Source: Bog-159 sp050008575 (GTDB taxonomy: Bacteria > Acidobacteriota > Terriglobia > Bryobacterales > Bryobacteraceae). Taken from it: a DNA stretch of 64,000 bases. This document shows, in pieces, positions 27,737-37,107 of the stretch. Location of the stretch: NCBI GenBank assembly GCA_050008575.1, contig JBEKMJ010000033.1:1-64000 (forward strand), given 5' to 3'. Position numbers and translations under genes: made by a program. A model generated the notes under the pieces. It was not told where the DNA came from, ran no database searches, and saw only the letters and a program-made list of their open reading frames with translations. Within the stretch, counting starts at the first letter, position 1; the number at the start of each line of letters is the position of its first letter.

Positions 27737-29082
27737 AGATCAACTGGTTCTCGCCTTTACCGCCCGCTCACAGTGGCATCGCCCAAAATTATGCGATGCA
27801 GATCCTACCCGTGCTCGCCCGGCGCCACCAGGTGATTCTATGGACGGACCAGGATTCCGTGGCGCCCGAAGTGGAGCGCATCGCGCGCGTGGCCCGTTAT
27901 GATCCGGCGAACCCGCCGTGGCGCGCTCTGAACGATGCGGACGTGGCCATTTATCATCTGGGCAATCATGGCGGTATCCATGGGGGCATGTGGCAGGTGA
28001 GCCGCCAACATCCCGGCATTATAGTCTTGCACGATCTTTGCCTGCACGACTTCTTCGCCATGGTGTTTCTGCGCACCCTGGAGAAACCCGATGCATATCT
28101 GGCGGTGCTGCAGCGATGGTACGGCGCGGAGGGACGCCGCGCCGGCGAAGCGTTTCGCACCGGAGGCATGGGCGCGGAAACCATGGCGCAACGGTTCCCG
28201 CTCACGCGCGAGGCCGCCCGGGCCGCGCTCGGGGTCGTCACGCACTCCCACAGGACGCTCACGGAACTCGGCGAAACGCCGGCATGTCCCGTGGCCGCCT
28301 TGGATCACCCCTTTGCGCCTGCCGGGGACTTGCCCTACCAGGGATGGCTGGCCGTGAGAAGGTCCACGCCCAGTCCGCCATACCGCCTGGTCGTTTTCGG
28401 CTACCTCAGCCGGAATCGCCGCCTGGACTCGGTACTGGAGGCCCTCGCCGGGATTCCCGAGCGGGACCAGTTCCGCCTGAACATATGCGGCCAACTCTGG
28501 GACGAGAGCCACATCCGTGCCGAGATCGAACGCCTGGGGCTGGGCCCCCTCGTCAATCTGCATGGCTTTCTTCCGGAAGGCCAGGTGGAAGAACAACTCA
28601 GCACGGCGCATCTGGCTATCAATCTCCGCTTTCCCTCGATGGGAGAGGCCTCCGGAAGCCAATTGCAGTTCTATAACTATGGGCTGCCCACGCTCGTCAC
28701 CCGCACGGGCTGGTACGCGTCGCTGCCGGAGGACACCACCGTATTTGTCCGGCCGGAACATGAAGTCGAGGATATTCAGGCCCATCTGCGCGCCTTTCTT
28801 GCCGATCCTGGCGCGTTTCTCGCCATGGGGGAACGAGGCAGGCAATCGTTGCGGAACCACGACCCCGGGAAGTATGTGGACGCCCTGGTCGAGTTCGCAT
28901 CCGCGGCGCTCAATTTCGCGCCTCGCATACCCGCTCTCGATCTTGCCCGGAGCATCGGCGGCGATCTGGCCGAGTGGCTGCACCCGGCCGCGGGCGGGTA
29001 CTTGTTGGAACGCGCCAGCCAGGAGATCTTCAAAATGTGTGCGGGGAAAATCTCGCGATCGCGACCCGAGGGTCCGGTATAG
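27733..29082 (+). CDS. Glycosyltransferase (GT-B, family 4/1-like)
   Basis: A 449-residue glycosyltransferase. TTG 27733 was chosen because it overlaps the preceding stop (TTGA) and yields KINWFSPLPPAHSGIAQNYA, the usual start of this group. The C-terminal half has LVVFGYLSRNRRLDSVLEALAG, NLHGFLPEGQVEEQL and FPSMGEASGSQLQFYNYGLPTLVT, a donor-site variant in which the first glutamate is followed by a small-residue stretch. The last ~60 residues are an extra helical tail. It is the last gene of the gmd-led run; the next gene starts 37 bp later. Confidence 0.88.
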   Translation: MKINWFSPLPPAHSGIAQNYAMQILPVLARRHQVILWTDQDSVAPEVERIARVARYDPANPPWRALNDADVAIYHLGNHGGIHGGMWQVSRQHPGIIVLHDLCLHDFFAMVFLRTLEKPDAYLAVLQRWYGAEGRRAGEAFRTGGMGAETMAQRFPLTREAARAALGVVTHSHRTLTELGETPACPVAALDHPFAPAGDLPYQGWLAVRRSTPSPPYRLVVFGYLSRNRRLDSVLEALAGIPERDQFRLNICGQLWDESHIRAEIERLGLGPLVNLHGFLPEGQVEEQLSTAHLAINLRFPSMGEASGSQLQFYNYGLPTLVTRTGWYASLPEDTTVFVRPEHEVEDIQAHLRAFLADPGAFLAMGERGRQSLRNHDPGKYVDALVEFASAALNFAPRIPALDLARSIGGDLAEWLHPAAGGYLLERASQEIFKMCAGKISRSRPEGPV

Positions 29083-29119
29083 GCCTGAGGTTTTTCACAA
29101 AAAGCGCCGATGAAGGAGT

Positions 29120-32100
29120 GTGCGTTTACTCTGCATACCGCTGGCGCCGATCGGCGCTGTAGCGGTGTTGGCCGCAGCCCCGATTTCTCCGCATAACCTG
29201 TCGCCCAATGCTTATTTCGAGGCGAATCGCGGCCAGACGGGTCCATGTGTCGCGTTTGTCGCCAGGGGCCCGCGATACACCGTTTTATTGCAACGGAACG
29301 GGGGCGCGGTTTATCGATTTCCGGCTGGCGAGGAGGCGGATCCGTTGCCGCCGCTGACCATCGAGCTTCTGGGCCAGCGCCAACCTACCGCCGTCGAGGG
29401 CGAGCAGCCGATGGACTCGGTCACCAACTACTATCGTGGCGGTCTTCCCGCCGCTTGGAAGTCCGGGATCCCGCATTATGGGCGCGCACGGTTCCACGGC
29501 GTCTATCCCGGCATCGACCTGATATGGCTCTCCCGGGAGGCAGACCTCGAATACGGATTTCTGGCCGGCGCCGGGGCCGATCCCGGGCAAATCCGGGTGC
29601 GATTCACGGGCGCGAGCGGCGTTTCCGTCGATGCACGCGGGAATTTGGTACTGGAGACGCGGGCGGGCAGAATCCAGCACGGGCGGCCCGTGGCCTGGCA
29701 GGAGGTTGCCGGCCGCCGTCGTAATGTGCAGATCGCTCTGCGCCTGGAAGGCGCCACGGCTGGCTTTCGACTCGGGCCTTATGACCGCCAGCGCCCGCTG
29801 TGGATCGATCCTGTCTTATCCTACTCAACCTACGTAGGCGGCGCAGGCTACGATGCCGGCTACGCGATCGCTACCGACGGCTCCGCTGGAGTGTATGTGA
29901 CGGGCACCACCGCCTCCATCGGGTTCCCCGCCCAGGGATCCGGCGTAAATAGCAACAACGACGCTTTTGTGATGAAATTTAACGAGAGTGGGGCTCTTCT
30001 CTACACCACGGTCCTGGCAAGCAACGGCAACACTTCCGGGCAAGCCATAGCGGCGGATTCGTCTGGCAACGCCTACATCGCCGGCACCACCGAAGCCAGC
30101 GATTTTCCCGTGACCAAGGGAGCCTGGCAGACTGTGTTTGGAGGCATTACGGACGCCTTCGCCGCCAAATTGAATCCCGCGGGGAATCTGGTGTACGCAT
30201 CCTATATCGGCGGCACGGGGCAAGAAACCGGGACTGGAATTGCCATCGACGCATCTGGCAATGCGTATGTCAGCGGCTTTACCTCGTCCATATTTCCCAC
30301 CACTCCCGGCGCGGCACAGACGCTGTACGGAGGCGGTTTCTCCGATGCGTTTGTAGTCAAGTTGAACCCCCTCGGCAGCGCCGCTGTCTATTCGACATTG
30401 CTGGGCGGGTCGGGGAACGACGAGGCCGAAGCGATTGTGGTGGACGCCGCGGGGAATGCCTGCATTGCGGGGTACACGGATTCGACCAACCTGCCGGTCT
30501 ACGATGCGCCGCAACCTTCTACCGGGGGAGAAGGCGACGCCTTGGTCGCGTGCTTGAACGCCAGTGGCACCGCCTGGACCATGGTCTCCTATCTGGGTGG
30601 CAGTAATGTGGATCAAGCTTTTGCAATGGCCATCGATGCGAGTGGCAACCTTTACGTGGCAGGCGACACTTACTCTCCGGACTTTCCCATCACCGCCGGT
30701 GTATTTCAGCCTGGCAACGCCGGCGGCTACGACGCTTTTCTCGCCAAACTGAGTGCGGGCGGCGGCACGTTGGTTTATGCCACCTACCTGGGCGGAAACG
30801 GTTCGGACGCGGCCACTACCGTGGCGGTGGGCAGCGCGGGCGACGTCTGGATCGGAGGGTATACCACCTCCACGAACTTTCCCTTGTCCGGTGCTTGGCA
30901 GTCGGTGCCCGGCGGCAGCTTTGACGGATTCCTTTCGCATCTGAGCCCGAACGCCGCGGGTCTGCTCACCTCCAGCTACCTGGGGGGCTCCGGAGACGAC
31001 CGGGTTTTGGCACTTGCCTTGGATCCCACCGGGATTTTGTTTGCGACCGGCTCCACGCTCTCCAGCAACTTCCCGGTTACGCCGGGCGCCATGCAAGGAG
31101 CTGCTCCGGCGGGATTGAACGCTTTCTTGGTGAACATCAACCCGTCCGCCTACTCGATCTCCGGACAAGTGACACAGGGTGGGACGCCGCTAAGCCAGGT
31201 CGAAGTCATTCTGAGCGGGGCGGGCGCCGGCTCGACGTCGACCGACTCAAACGGAAACTTTTCTTTCAATAACCTGGTCGGCGGCGATACATACACGGTT
31301 ACACCCACGCTGAATAGCGATGCCTTTAGTCCACCCAGCCTCACATTCGCCAATCTTAATACGAACGAAACCGCCAATTTCGCCGCCATAGCCGCCTATT
31401 CCATTTCCGGCAATATCGCCCTAACCGGCGTGGGGCCGCTGAGCGGCGTGGTCGTCATGCTCAGCGGCAAAGTCTGCAGCTCCGCGCGCACCGACGCATT
31501 CGGAAATTATTCGTTCAACGCCCTGGCCACGGGCAACTACACCGTCACTCCCAGCCTGATGGGCTACAGTTTCAGCACATTCAACCAGGTATTCAACAAC
31601 CTGAATTCCAACCAGGCCGCCAATTTCACGGCCAGCACGAATGTCTTCCCCGGGCAGACCGAGGTGGTTTGGCAGGATCCCGTATCCGGGTTTAGCCAGT
31701 TATGGTTTTTTGGCGGCGCGCAAGGCACAAGTTTCACGGGAGCGGCTACCATTACCACGCAGAACGTCTGGCGCATCGCCGCCATCGCCGACTTCAACGG
31801 CGACGGGTATCCGGACATCGTTTGGCAGGACCCGGTCTCCGGGGCCAGCCAGATCTGGTTCATGACCGGCCCGCAAGGCATCACCTTGCTGGAGGCTGCC
31901 ACGTTTAGTGGCCCAAACCCATGGCTCATCGTAGCCGCCGCCGATTTCAACCAGGACGGCCATCCTGATATTCTTTGGGAGGATCCCGTGTCCGGTTGGG
32001 CCCAGATATGGTACCTCGGCGGGCCGCAGGGAATAACCATGTCGAGCGCGGCCAATCTGACCCTCCAAAATCCCTGGCAGATCGTCGGGACGGGCGACTT

Positions 32101-32401
32101 TAACCAGGACGGCCACCCCGACGTGCTCTGGCAGGACCCGGTGAGCGGCACGGTGCAGATCTGGTATTTGACCGGCGCGCTTGGTAACGAATTGCTTACC
32201 GCGGTCAACCTTACCGCCAGCACCTGGAATTTAGTAGCCGTAGCCGACTTCAATCAGGACGGGCACCCGGACGTGGTCTGGCAAGATCCGGTGTCCGGTA
32301 CCAGCCAGATAGAGCTCCTGGACGGCTCCATGGGCACTACCCAGATCCAGATCGTCAGTTTGAGCGGTCCAAATCCCTGGCGGATCGTGGGACCGCGCTG
32401 A
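29120..32401 (+). CDS. Large secreted SBBP / CarboxypepD_reg-like / FG-GAP repeat protein
   Basis: A 1093-residue exported protein with a short signal peptide (IGAVAVLAAAPISP), a DUF7948-like head (FEANRGQTGPCVAFVARG, DLEYGFLAGAGADPGQIRVRF), then about eight SBBP repeats (residues ~235-660; ADSSGNAYIAGTTEASDFPVT). Two carboxypeptidase-regulatory-like beta-sandwiches follow (SISGQVTQGGTPLSQVEV and SISGNIALTGVGPLSGVVV, residues ~675-840), then five C-terminal 51-residue DFNxDGxPD repeats ending NPWRIVGPR. The GTG start at 29120 lies only one base after AAGGAG, an unusually tight spacing, so the true start may differ slightly. It belongs to the same architecture family as the 1423-residue protein at 15-19 kb. 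Confidence 0.86.
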   Translation: MRLLCIPLAPIGAVAVLAAAPISPHNLSPNAYFEANRGQTGPCVAFVARGPRYTVLLQRNGGAVYRFPAGEEADPLPPLTIELLGQRQPTAVEGEQPMDSVTNYYRGGLPAAWKSGIPHYGRARFHGVYPGIDLIWLSREADLEYGFLAGAGADPGQIRVRFTGASGVSVDARGNLVLETRAGRIQHGRPVAWQEVAGRRRNVQIALRLEGATAGFRLGPYDRQRPLWIDPVLSYSTYVGGAGYDAGYAIATDGSAGVYVTGTTASIGFPAQGSGVNSNNDAFVMKFNESGALLYTTVLASNGNTSGQAIAADSSGNAYIAGTTEASDFPVTKGAWQTVFGGITDAFAAKLNPAGNLVYASYIGGTGQETGTGIAIDASGNAYVSGFTSSIFPTTPGAAQTLYGGGFSDAFVVKLNPLGSAAVYSTLLGGSGNDEAEAIVVDAAGNACIAGYTDSTNLPVYDAPQPSTGGEGDALVACLNASGTAWTMVSYLGGSNVDQAFAMAIDASGNLYVAGDTYSPDFPITAGVFQPGNAGGYDAFLAKLSAGGGTLVYATYLGGNGSDAATTVAVGSAGDVWIGGYTTSTNFPLSGAWQSVPGGSFDGFLSHLSPNAAGLLTSSYLGGSGDDRVLALALDPTGILFATGSTLSSNFPVTPGAMQGAAPAGLNAFLVNINPSAYSISGQVTQGGTPLSQVEVILSGAGAGSTSTDSNGNFSFNNLVGGDTYTVTPTLNSDAFSPPSLTFANLNTNETANFAAIAAYSISGNIALTGVGPLSGVVVMLSGKVCSSARTDAFGNYSFNALATGNYTVTPSLMGYSFSTFNQVFNNLNSNQAANFTASTNVFPGQTEVVWQDPVSGFSQLWFFGGAQGTSFTGAATITTQNVWRIAAIADFNGDGYPDIVWQDPVSGASQIWFMTGPQGITLLEAATFSGPNPWLIVAAADFNQDGHPDILWEDPVSGWAQIWYLGGPQGITMSSAANLTLQNPWQIVGTGDFNQDGHPDVLWQDPVSGTVQIWYLTGALGNELLTAVNLTASTWNLVAVADFNQDGHPDVVWQDPVSGTSQIELLDGSMGTTQIQIVSLSGPNPWRIVGPR
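31660..32398 (+). repeat. C-terminal FG-GAP/VCBS repeats of the 29-32 kb protein
   Basis: Five coding repeats with a period of 51 codons (153 bp), such as the unit beginning DFNGDGYPDIVWQDPVSG and ending NPWLIVAAA. The gene ends exactly at the end of a unit (NPWRIVGPR). Confidence 0.82.
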
Positions 32402-32423
32402 GGATTGGGTTATCATTGTCCTG

Positions 32424-33101
32424 ATGCCGTTTTCGCGGCCAAAATACATACCCGCATACCTCTTGCTGGGGACCGTGGTATGGGGGATAGGAACGGCTAC
32501 CGGACAAGTCCCTGCGGGATCGAATTGCCACGTCGATTTTCCGTCGCCCCAGGCTGCGGTACCGTACGCGGGCGCCGTCACCCAACTGAACTTCCAGGTC
32601 GATCAGTTGAACTGTGTGGCCAGCCCGGAGAGCAAAGTCGACTGGGTGAGCGTGTCCGTCGTTCCGCCCGGATCGAATGCTCCGCCGACGGTTCAGTATG
32701 CCGTGCAACCTAACCTCAGTTTTCACTCCCGCACAACTTCCATATCCGTTGGCGGCCAGGTGCTGACGATTTCACAGGAGGCCGGACCTCAACCGGGGAT
32801 CGCCGGCCCCAGCAGCCTGGAGTGGGTGGTTCATGAAAAATCCAACAAACAGGAGAGCAAGATCTTGCATGTAGGAAGCGACGATCCGGACTTAGACGTC
32901 ACGGCAGTGCCCAGCGCGCAGGCGGTTGGCTGGCTGTCCGTTCAGAAGAGCGGCGATGACGGACGGAGTTTTGAAATTTCCATCCATGTCCGCGATCTGA
33001 AGGCGGGCATGTACGCCGGCCAAATCGTGGTGCACGCGGCAGGCGCCAGGAACGACCCCTTATCGATTCCCGTGAACGTCAAGATCCTCCCGGCCATGTA
33101 G
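32424..33101 (+). CDS. Secreted two-domain beta-sandwich protein (BACON-like)
   Basis: A 225-residue protein with a signal peptide (AYLLLGTVVWGIGTATGQ). Residues ~45-115 look like a BACON-type Ig fold: WVSVSVVPPGSNAPPTVQYAV, then NLSFHSRTTSISVGGQVLTISQ, where the R-T-x-x-I-x-V-x-G and I-S-Q pattern is typical. Residues ~120-225 are a second sandwich with the acidobacterial pattern WLSVQKSGDD...AGMYAGQIVVHAAGARNDPLSIPVNVKIL. Such folds usually bind polysaccharide or act as spacers on secreted proteins. It lies 22 bp after the preceding large secreted protein and 51 bp before the next, so a shared transcript is likely. Function is otherwise unknown. Confidence 0.75.
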   Translation: MPFSRPKYIPAYLLLGTVVWGIGTATGQVPAGSNCHVDFPSPQAAVPYAGAVTQLNFQVDQLNCVASPESKVDWVSVSVVPPGSNAPPTVQYAVQPNLSFHSRTTSISVGGQVLTISQEAGPQPGIAGPSSLEWVVHEKSNKQESKILHVGSDDPDLDVTAVPSAQAVGWLSVQKSGDDGRSFEISIHVRDLKAGMYAGQIVVHAAGARNDPLSIPVNVKILPAM

Positions 33102-33152
33102 AATCAATCGTTTAGGCTTTGTTTGTTCTAAGAAAAGGTGCCGCACAGACAC

Positions 33153-36128
33153 ATGACAACCCATCCGATCGGGCGGTTAGTCCGCCGGGTATTCTTCTTC
33201 CGGAACTGCTTGCTGGCAGCGCTATTCACGGCCCAGGCTCAGGTAAACGTCACTACTTACCACAATGACAACGCGCGCGACGGCCAGAATCTCGCCGAAT
33301 CGATCCTGACCCCTGCCAACGTGAATGCGAATCAGTTCGGCCAGCTCTTCGTGCAGCCCGTGGACGGGTATGTCTATGCCCAACCGCTATACGTATCGAA
33401 CCTGCCCATCGCCGGTGGCACGCACAATGTGGTGTTCGTCGCCACCGAGAATGACAGCGTCTATGCTTTCGACGCGGACGGCAATACAGGCGCGAACGCC
33501 AGCCCGCTCTGGTACGTGAGCTTCATCAACCCAGCGGCCGGCATCACGACGGTCAGCAGCACGACAGACTTGAATTGCTCGAATATCAAACCGCAGGTCG
33601 GAATTACCGGCACACCGGTCGTCGATTTGACCTCGAACACGCTTTACGTGGTGGCCAATACCAAGGAAAACGGCGTGTTCTTCCAGCGCCTGCACGCACT
33701 GGATATAACCAGCGGAGCGGAAAAGTTCGGCGGCCCCGTGGTCATCGCGGCGAGTGTTCCGGGGACCGGAGACGGCAATACCGGCGGACAGGTCGCGTTC
33801 AGTCCCCTGATGAACAACCAGCGGCCAGGTCTTATGTTGCTGAACGGGATGGTGTACATCTCCTGGGCTTCGCACTGCGACACGACGCCCTTCCATGGCT
33901 GGATGATGGCCTACGATGCCCAATCGTTGCAGCAGACAGCGGTCTGGAACTCGACACCGAACGCGTCGGACGGCGGCGTTTGGCAGAGCGGGGCAGGGCC
34001 GGCGGCCGATTCCAGCAACAACGTCTACCTGGTTACCGGCAATGGAACTTTCGATCTCAATACCAGCGGGCAGGACGCTGGCGACAGCATAGTGAAATTC
34101 GCGCCTCTCATTGGCGGGAGTTTTCAGCTCCTGGACTATTTCACGCCCTACAACCAGGCCGTCCTCTCCGCCGACGACACGGACCTCGGCTCGGGCGGCG
34201 TGATCTTGCTGCCCGATCAGCCGGCCGGATCGCCCCACCAGCACCTATTGGCGGAAATCGGCAAACAGGGATCGCTGTACCTGGTGAACCGCGATTCGAT
34301 GGGCCATTTTAACAGCGCCGGCGATACCCAGATCGTGCAATGGCTTCCGGGCCTGCTCGGCGGCATGTGGGGGATGCCGGCGTTTTGGAACAACAACCTC
34401 TACCTGGGTGCCGCGAACGACGCGCTGCATGCCTTTTCATTCAACGCCAATAACAGCGGCCTTCTGTCAACTTCGCCGCTATCGTCCTCGCCAGAGACTT
34501 TCTACTACCCAGGGACCACGCCGGCGATTTCGGCGAACGGAAATAGCAACGCCATCGTCTGGGCGCTCGAGGAGGACTCCGGCTCGGCGATATTGCACGC
34601 CTATGATGCCACTAACCTGGCCAACGAACTATTCAACACCTCCAACAATCCGCTGCAGACGCCGGGGTCGACCGTTAAGTTCGCCGTCCCCACGATCGTA
34701 AACGGCAAAGTTTATGTTGGTACGGCGGCGCGGCTTGCCGTATACGGCCTGTTCGGACCCCCACCGGCGGCTCCCGAATTGGTTTCGCCGGGTAACGGAG
34801 CCACGGGTGTCAGCCTGACACCGTCGCTGAACTGGAGCGCGGCCAGCGGCGCACTGTCCTATGACGTTTATTTCGGCACTTCCCCATCGCCGCCCATGGT
34901 TACCAACACCGCGGCGCTGAGCTACAATCCGCCCGCGCTGCTCATTAACACCGTGTACTACTGGACGATCGCCGCCCGGAACCTCGGAGGGACGGCCTCG
35001 TCGGCGACTTGGTCGTTTACCACGACAGGCACGGCGGGTCCGCCAGCGTTGCTGACCGCGGCCACGGGAGTACGGCAGACAGCGGGCATCAATACCGTTT
35101 TCCCCCTGCCGATCGAAGCCATCCTGACGGACGCGGGCGGAAACGCGATCAGTGGCGTTTCCGTGACATTTACGGCTCCCCCTGCAGGCGCCAGCGGAAG
35201 CTTCTCCGGGAACGCCACCGTCACGACCGGTGCGCAAGGCGTGGCCGCCGCGCCGCCGTTCACGGCTAATGGCGTCACGGGCAGCTACGCGGTGACGGCC
35301 GCGGGCGCTTCCCTGAACGCCACATTCAATCTCACGAATGCGTTCACCACGCCGGTTGCGGACGACTTCAACGGCGACGGTTATCCCGATATAGTCTGGC
35401 AAGATCCCGTTTCCGGGAGCAGCCAGGTCTGGTTCCTGAACGGGATCGAAGCCATAGCGCCTATTGGAGCGGCGGATATTTCCCTGGCGAACACGTGGCA
35501 TATCGTAGCAGTGGCCGATTTCAATGGCGATGGATACCCCGATGTGGTTTGGCAAGACCCTAGCTCCGGCGACGCCCAAGTATGGTTCCTGGGATCGCCC
35601 GGGACCACACTTCTGGGAGCGGCGACGATTACTGCCAGCAACCCTTGGCGCATTGTCGCGGCGGCGGATTTCAACCGCGATGGTTATCCGGATTTGGCGT
35701 GGCAGGACCCGGTTTCCGGCCAAGTGCAAATCTGGTATCTCGGCGGCCCGCAAGGCGTAACGCTCACGGGCGCCGCCAATCTGACCCTGAGCAATCCCTG
35801 GCAGGTGGTCGGCTCCGGCGACTTCAATGGCGACGGACAGCCCGACTTGCTGTGGCAAGATCCCGTAAGCGGCGCTGTGCAGGTCTGGTTTTTGAGTGGA
35901 CCCCTGGGCAATGTATTTGCCGGCGCGGTGGATCTCGCCGTGTCCAACCCCTGGCGGATTGTCTCCGTAGCCGACTTCAACCTGGACGGCCACCCGGATG
36001 TGGTCTGGCAAGATCCGGTATCCGGCAATAGCCAGGTATGGTTTCTGAACGGCCCGCAGGGCACCGACCTCGTAGGGGCTTCGGCTTTAAGCGGGCCGAA
36101 TCCCTGGCGCATCGTAGGGCCGCGCTGA
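33153..36128 (+). CDS. Large secreted PQQ-like beta-propeller / FnIII-like / FG-GAP repeat protein
   Basis: About 991 residues. After a signal-like segment (FFRNCLLAALFTAQAQ), residues ~15-530 resemble the PQQ-type propellers common in this phylum: VTTYHNDNARDGQNLAESILTP, YAQPLYVSNLPIAGGTHNVVFVATENDSVYAFDAD and ITGTPVVDLTSNTLYVVANTK. Then come a fibronectin-III-like domain (PELVSPGNGATGVSLTPSLNW, ~residues 545-625), a bacterial-Ig-like segment and five C-terminal DFNxDGxPD repeats ending NPWRIVGPR. ATG 33153 is preferred; an in-frame GTG at 33138 directly abuts its only purine-rich site. No quinoprotein catalytic motif was identified, so enzyme activity is doubtful. Its last 42 bases overlap the convergent glycosyltransferase gene. 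Confidence 0.84.
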   Translation: MTTHPIGRLVRRVFFFRNCLLAALFTAQAQVNVTTYHNDNARDGQNLAESILTPANVNANQFGQLFVQPVDGYVYAQPLYVSNLPIAGGTHNVVFVATENDSVYAFDADGNTGANASPLWYVSFINPAAGITTVSSTTDLNCSNIKPQVGITGTPVVDLTSNTLYVVANTKENGVFFQRLHALDITSGAEKFGGPVVIAASVPGTGDGNTGGQVAFSPLMNNQRPGLMLLNGMVYISWASHCDTTPFHGWMMAYDAQSLQQTAVWNSTPNASDGGVWQSGAGPAADSSNNVYLVTGNGTFDLNTSGQDAGDSIVKFAPLIGGSFQLLDYFTPYNQAVLSADDTDLGSGGVILLPDQPAGSPHQHLLAEIGKQGSLYLVNRDSMGHFNSAGDTQIVQWLPGLLGGMWGMPAFWNNNLYLGAANDALHAFSFNANNSGLLSTSPLSSSPETFYYPGTTPAISANGNSNAIVWALEEDSGSAILHAYDATNLANELFNTSNNPLQTPGSTVKFAVPTIVNGKVYVGTAARLAVYGLFGPPPAAPELVSPGNGATGVSLTPSLNWSAASGALSYDVYFGTSPSPPMVTNTAALSYNPPALLINTVYYWTIAARNLGGTASSATWSFTTTGTAGPPALLTAATGVRQTAGINTVFPLPIEAILTDAGGNAISGVSVTFTAPPAGASGSFSGNATVTTGAQGVAAAPPFTANGVTGSYAVTAAGASLNATFNLTNAFTTPVADDFNGDGYPDIVWQDPVSGSSQVWFLNGIEAIAPIGAADISLANTWHIVAVADFNGDGYPDVVWQDPSSGDAQVWFLGSPGTTLLGAATITASNPWRIVAAADFNRDGYPDLAWQDPVSGQVQIWYLGGPQGVTLTGAANLTLSNPWQVVGSGDFNGDGQPDLLWQDPVSGAVQVWFLSGPLGNVFAGAVDLAVSNPWRIVSVADFNLDGHPDVVWQDPVSGNSQVWFLNGPQGTDLVGASALSGPNPWRIVGPR
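35365..36125 (+). repeat. C-terminal FG-GAP/VCBS repeats of the 33-36 kb protein
   Basis: Five 51-codon units (for example DFNGDGYPDVVWQDPSSG) closely similar to those ending the other two large secreted proteins, and with the same last residues as the 29-32 kb protein. Confidence 0.82.
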
Positions 36129-37088
36129 CGCCGCCGGCCGAGGGCCATTATCGCTTTCCACGATCACATAGCGTGGCACACCGCGGGTCTGCTCGTAAAT
36201 GCGGGCGACATATTCGCCCACGATGCCGATGGACACCAGTTGCACCGCGCCAATGAAGGTGACCAATACGATCACCGACGTCCAGCCCTGCACGGTCCGG
36301 CCCGCGATCAACGCGATGACCGCGAAGGCCGCGTAAACTGCGCACAGCACGGCCGTCAGTAGTCCGAAATAGAACGAAAACCGCAAAGGCTTCGAAGAAA
36401 GTCCGGTCACCGCCTGAACTGAAAGCCGCAGCATTTTGCGTACCGTGTAGCCGCTCTTGCCGCCCATCCGTTCGGGCGCGGCGTACTCTATGCGCACCAC
36501 CGGAAAGCCCAGCCAGGCAACCAAACCGCGCAGGAACGGGTTGCGGTCGCGGAACTGCAACACCGCTTCCACGACGGCGCGGTCCAGGAGCTGGTAATCG
36601 GCGGCGCCTCCCTGTACGGGAACTTCGCTGAGCAGATTCAAAAACCTGTAAAACAGACGCGAAGTAAGCTGCTTCGCGGCGCCCGCGCCGGCGGTGTGGG
36701 TACGCACCATCTGCACCACTTTGGCGCCGCCGCGCCAGGCCTCCAGCATGCGCGGAAGCAATTCGGGTGGATGCTGCAGATCGCAGTCGAGCGTAACGAC
36801 CGCGGCGCCGCGCGCCGCCTCAATGCCCGCCAGTAGCGCCGGTTGCTGGCCAAAATTGCGGCCGAATCGAATCAAACGGACACCGGGGTGCTGCGCGCGC
36901 AGGCCGCGGATGCAGTCCGCCGTGCCATCCGTCGAGCCATCGTCGACAAAGATCACTTCGACCGCCTCAGGCCCGCGCAGCGCGGAGTGGACCGCTTCGA
37001 ACATCGCGCGCACGTTTTGTTCCTCGTTATAGGCGGGAATCACGATGCTCACTAATGGCGCGCCGGCGTCCTCCGCTTGCCAATCCAT
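36087..37088 (-). CDS. GT2 polyprenyl-phosphate glycosyltransferase (GtrB/ArnC-like)
   Basis: A 333-residue membrane-bound GT2 enzyme. The catalytic domain has SIVIPAYNEEQNVRAMFEAV, VIFVDDGSTDGTADCI, FGRNFGQQPALLAGIEAA and TLDCDLQHPPELLP (the DxD-like acidic site). Two long hydrophobic helices follow (LRFSFYFGLLTAVLCAVYAA and SVIVLVTFIGAVQLVSIGIV), as in GtrB/ArnC enzymes that make undecaprenyl-phosphate sugars for transfer outside the membrane. This fits a partner such as the GT39-like protein upstream. It is the last of three minus-strand genes from 39161 down, 19 bp after the methyltransferase. Confidence 0.9.
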   Translation of the reverse strand: MDWQAEDAGAPLVSIVIPAYNEEQNVRAMFEAVHSALRGPEAVEVIFVDDGSTDGTADCIRGLRAQHPGVRLIRFGRNFGQQPALLAGIEAARGAAVVTLDCDLQHPPELLPRMLEAWRGGAKVVQMVRTHTAGAGAAKQLTSRLFYRFLNLLSEVPVQGGAADYQLLDRAVVEAVLQFRDRNPFLRGLVAWLGFPVVRIEYAAPERMGGKSGYTVRKMLRLSVQAVTGLSSKPLRFSFYFGLLTAVLCAVYAAFAVIALIAGRTVQGWTSVIVLVTFIGAVQLVSIGIVGEYVARIYEQTRGVPRYVIVESDNGPRPAASARPYDAPGIRPA

Positions 37089-37107
37089 CGTTTCATTCTA
37101 ATGCGCG

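Noticed and set aside
29825..31168. Long minus-strand open frame of 447 codons opposite the SBBP region
   Set aside because: It lies fully inside a strongly supported gene; long antisense frames are expected opposite GC-rich repetitive coding sequence, and the translation has no family motif.
34629..36011. Minus-strand open frame of 460 codons opposite the FG-GAP repeats
   Set aside because: Its internal repetition mirrors the 51-codon repeat of the sense gene, so it is a shadow, not a repeat protein.
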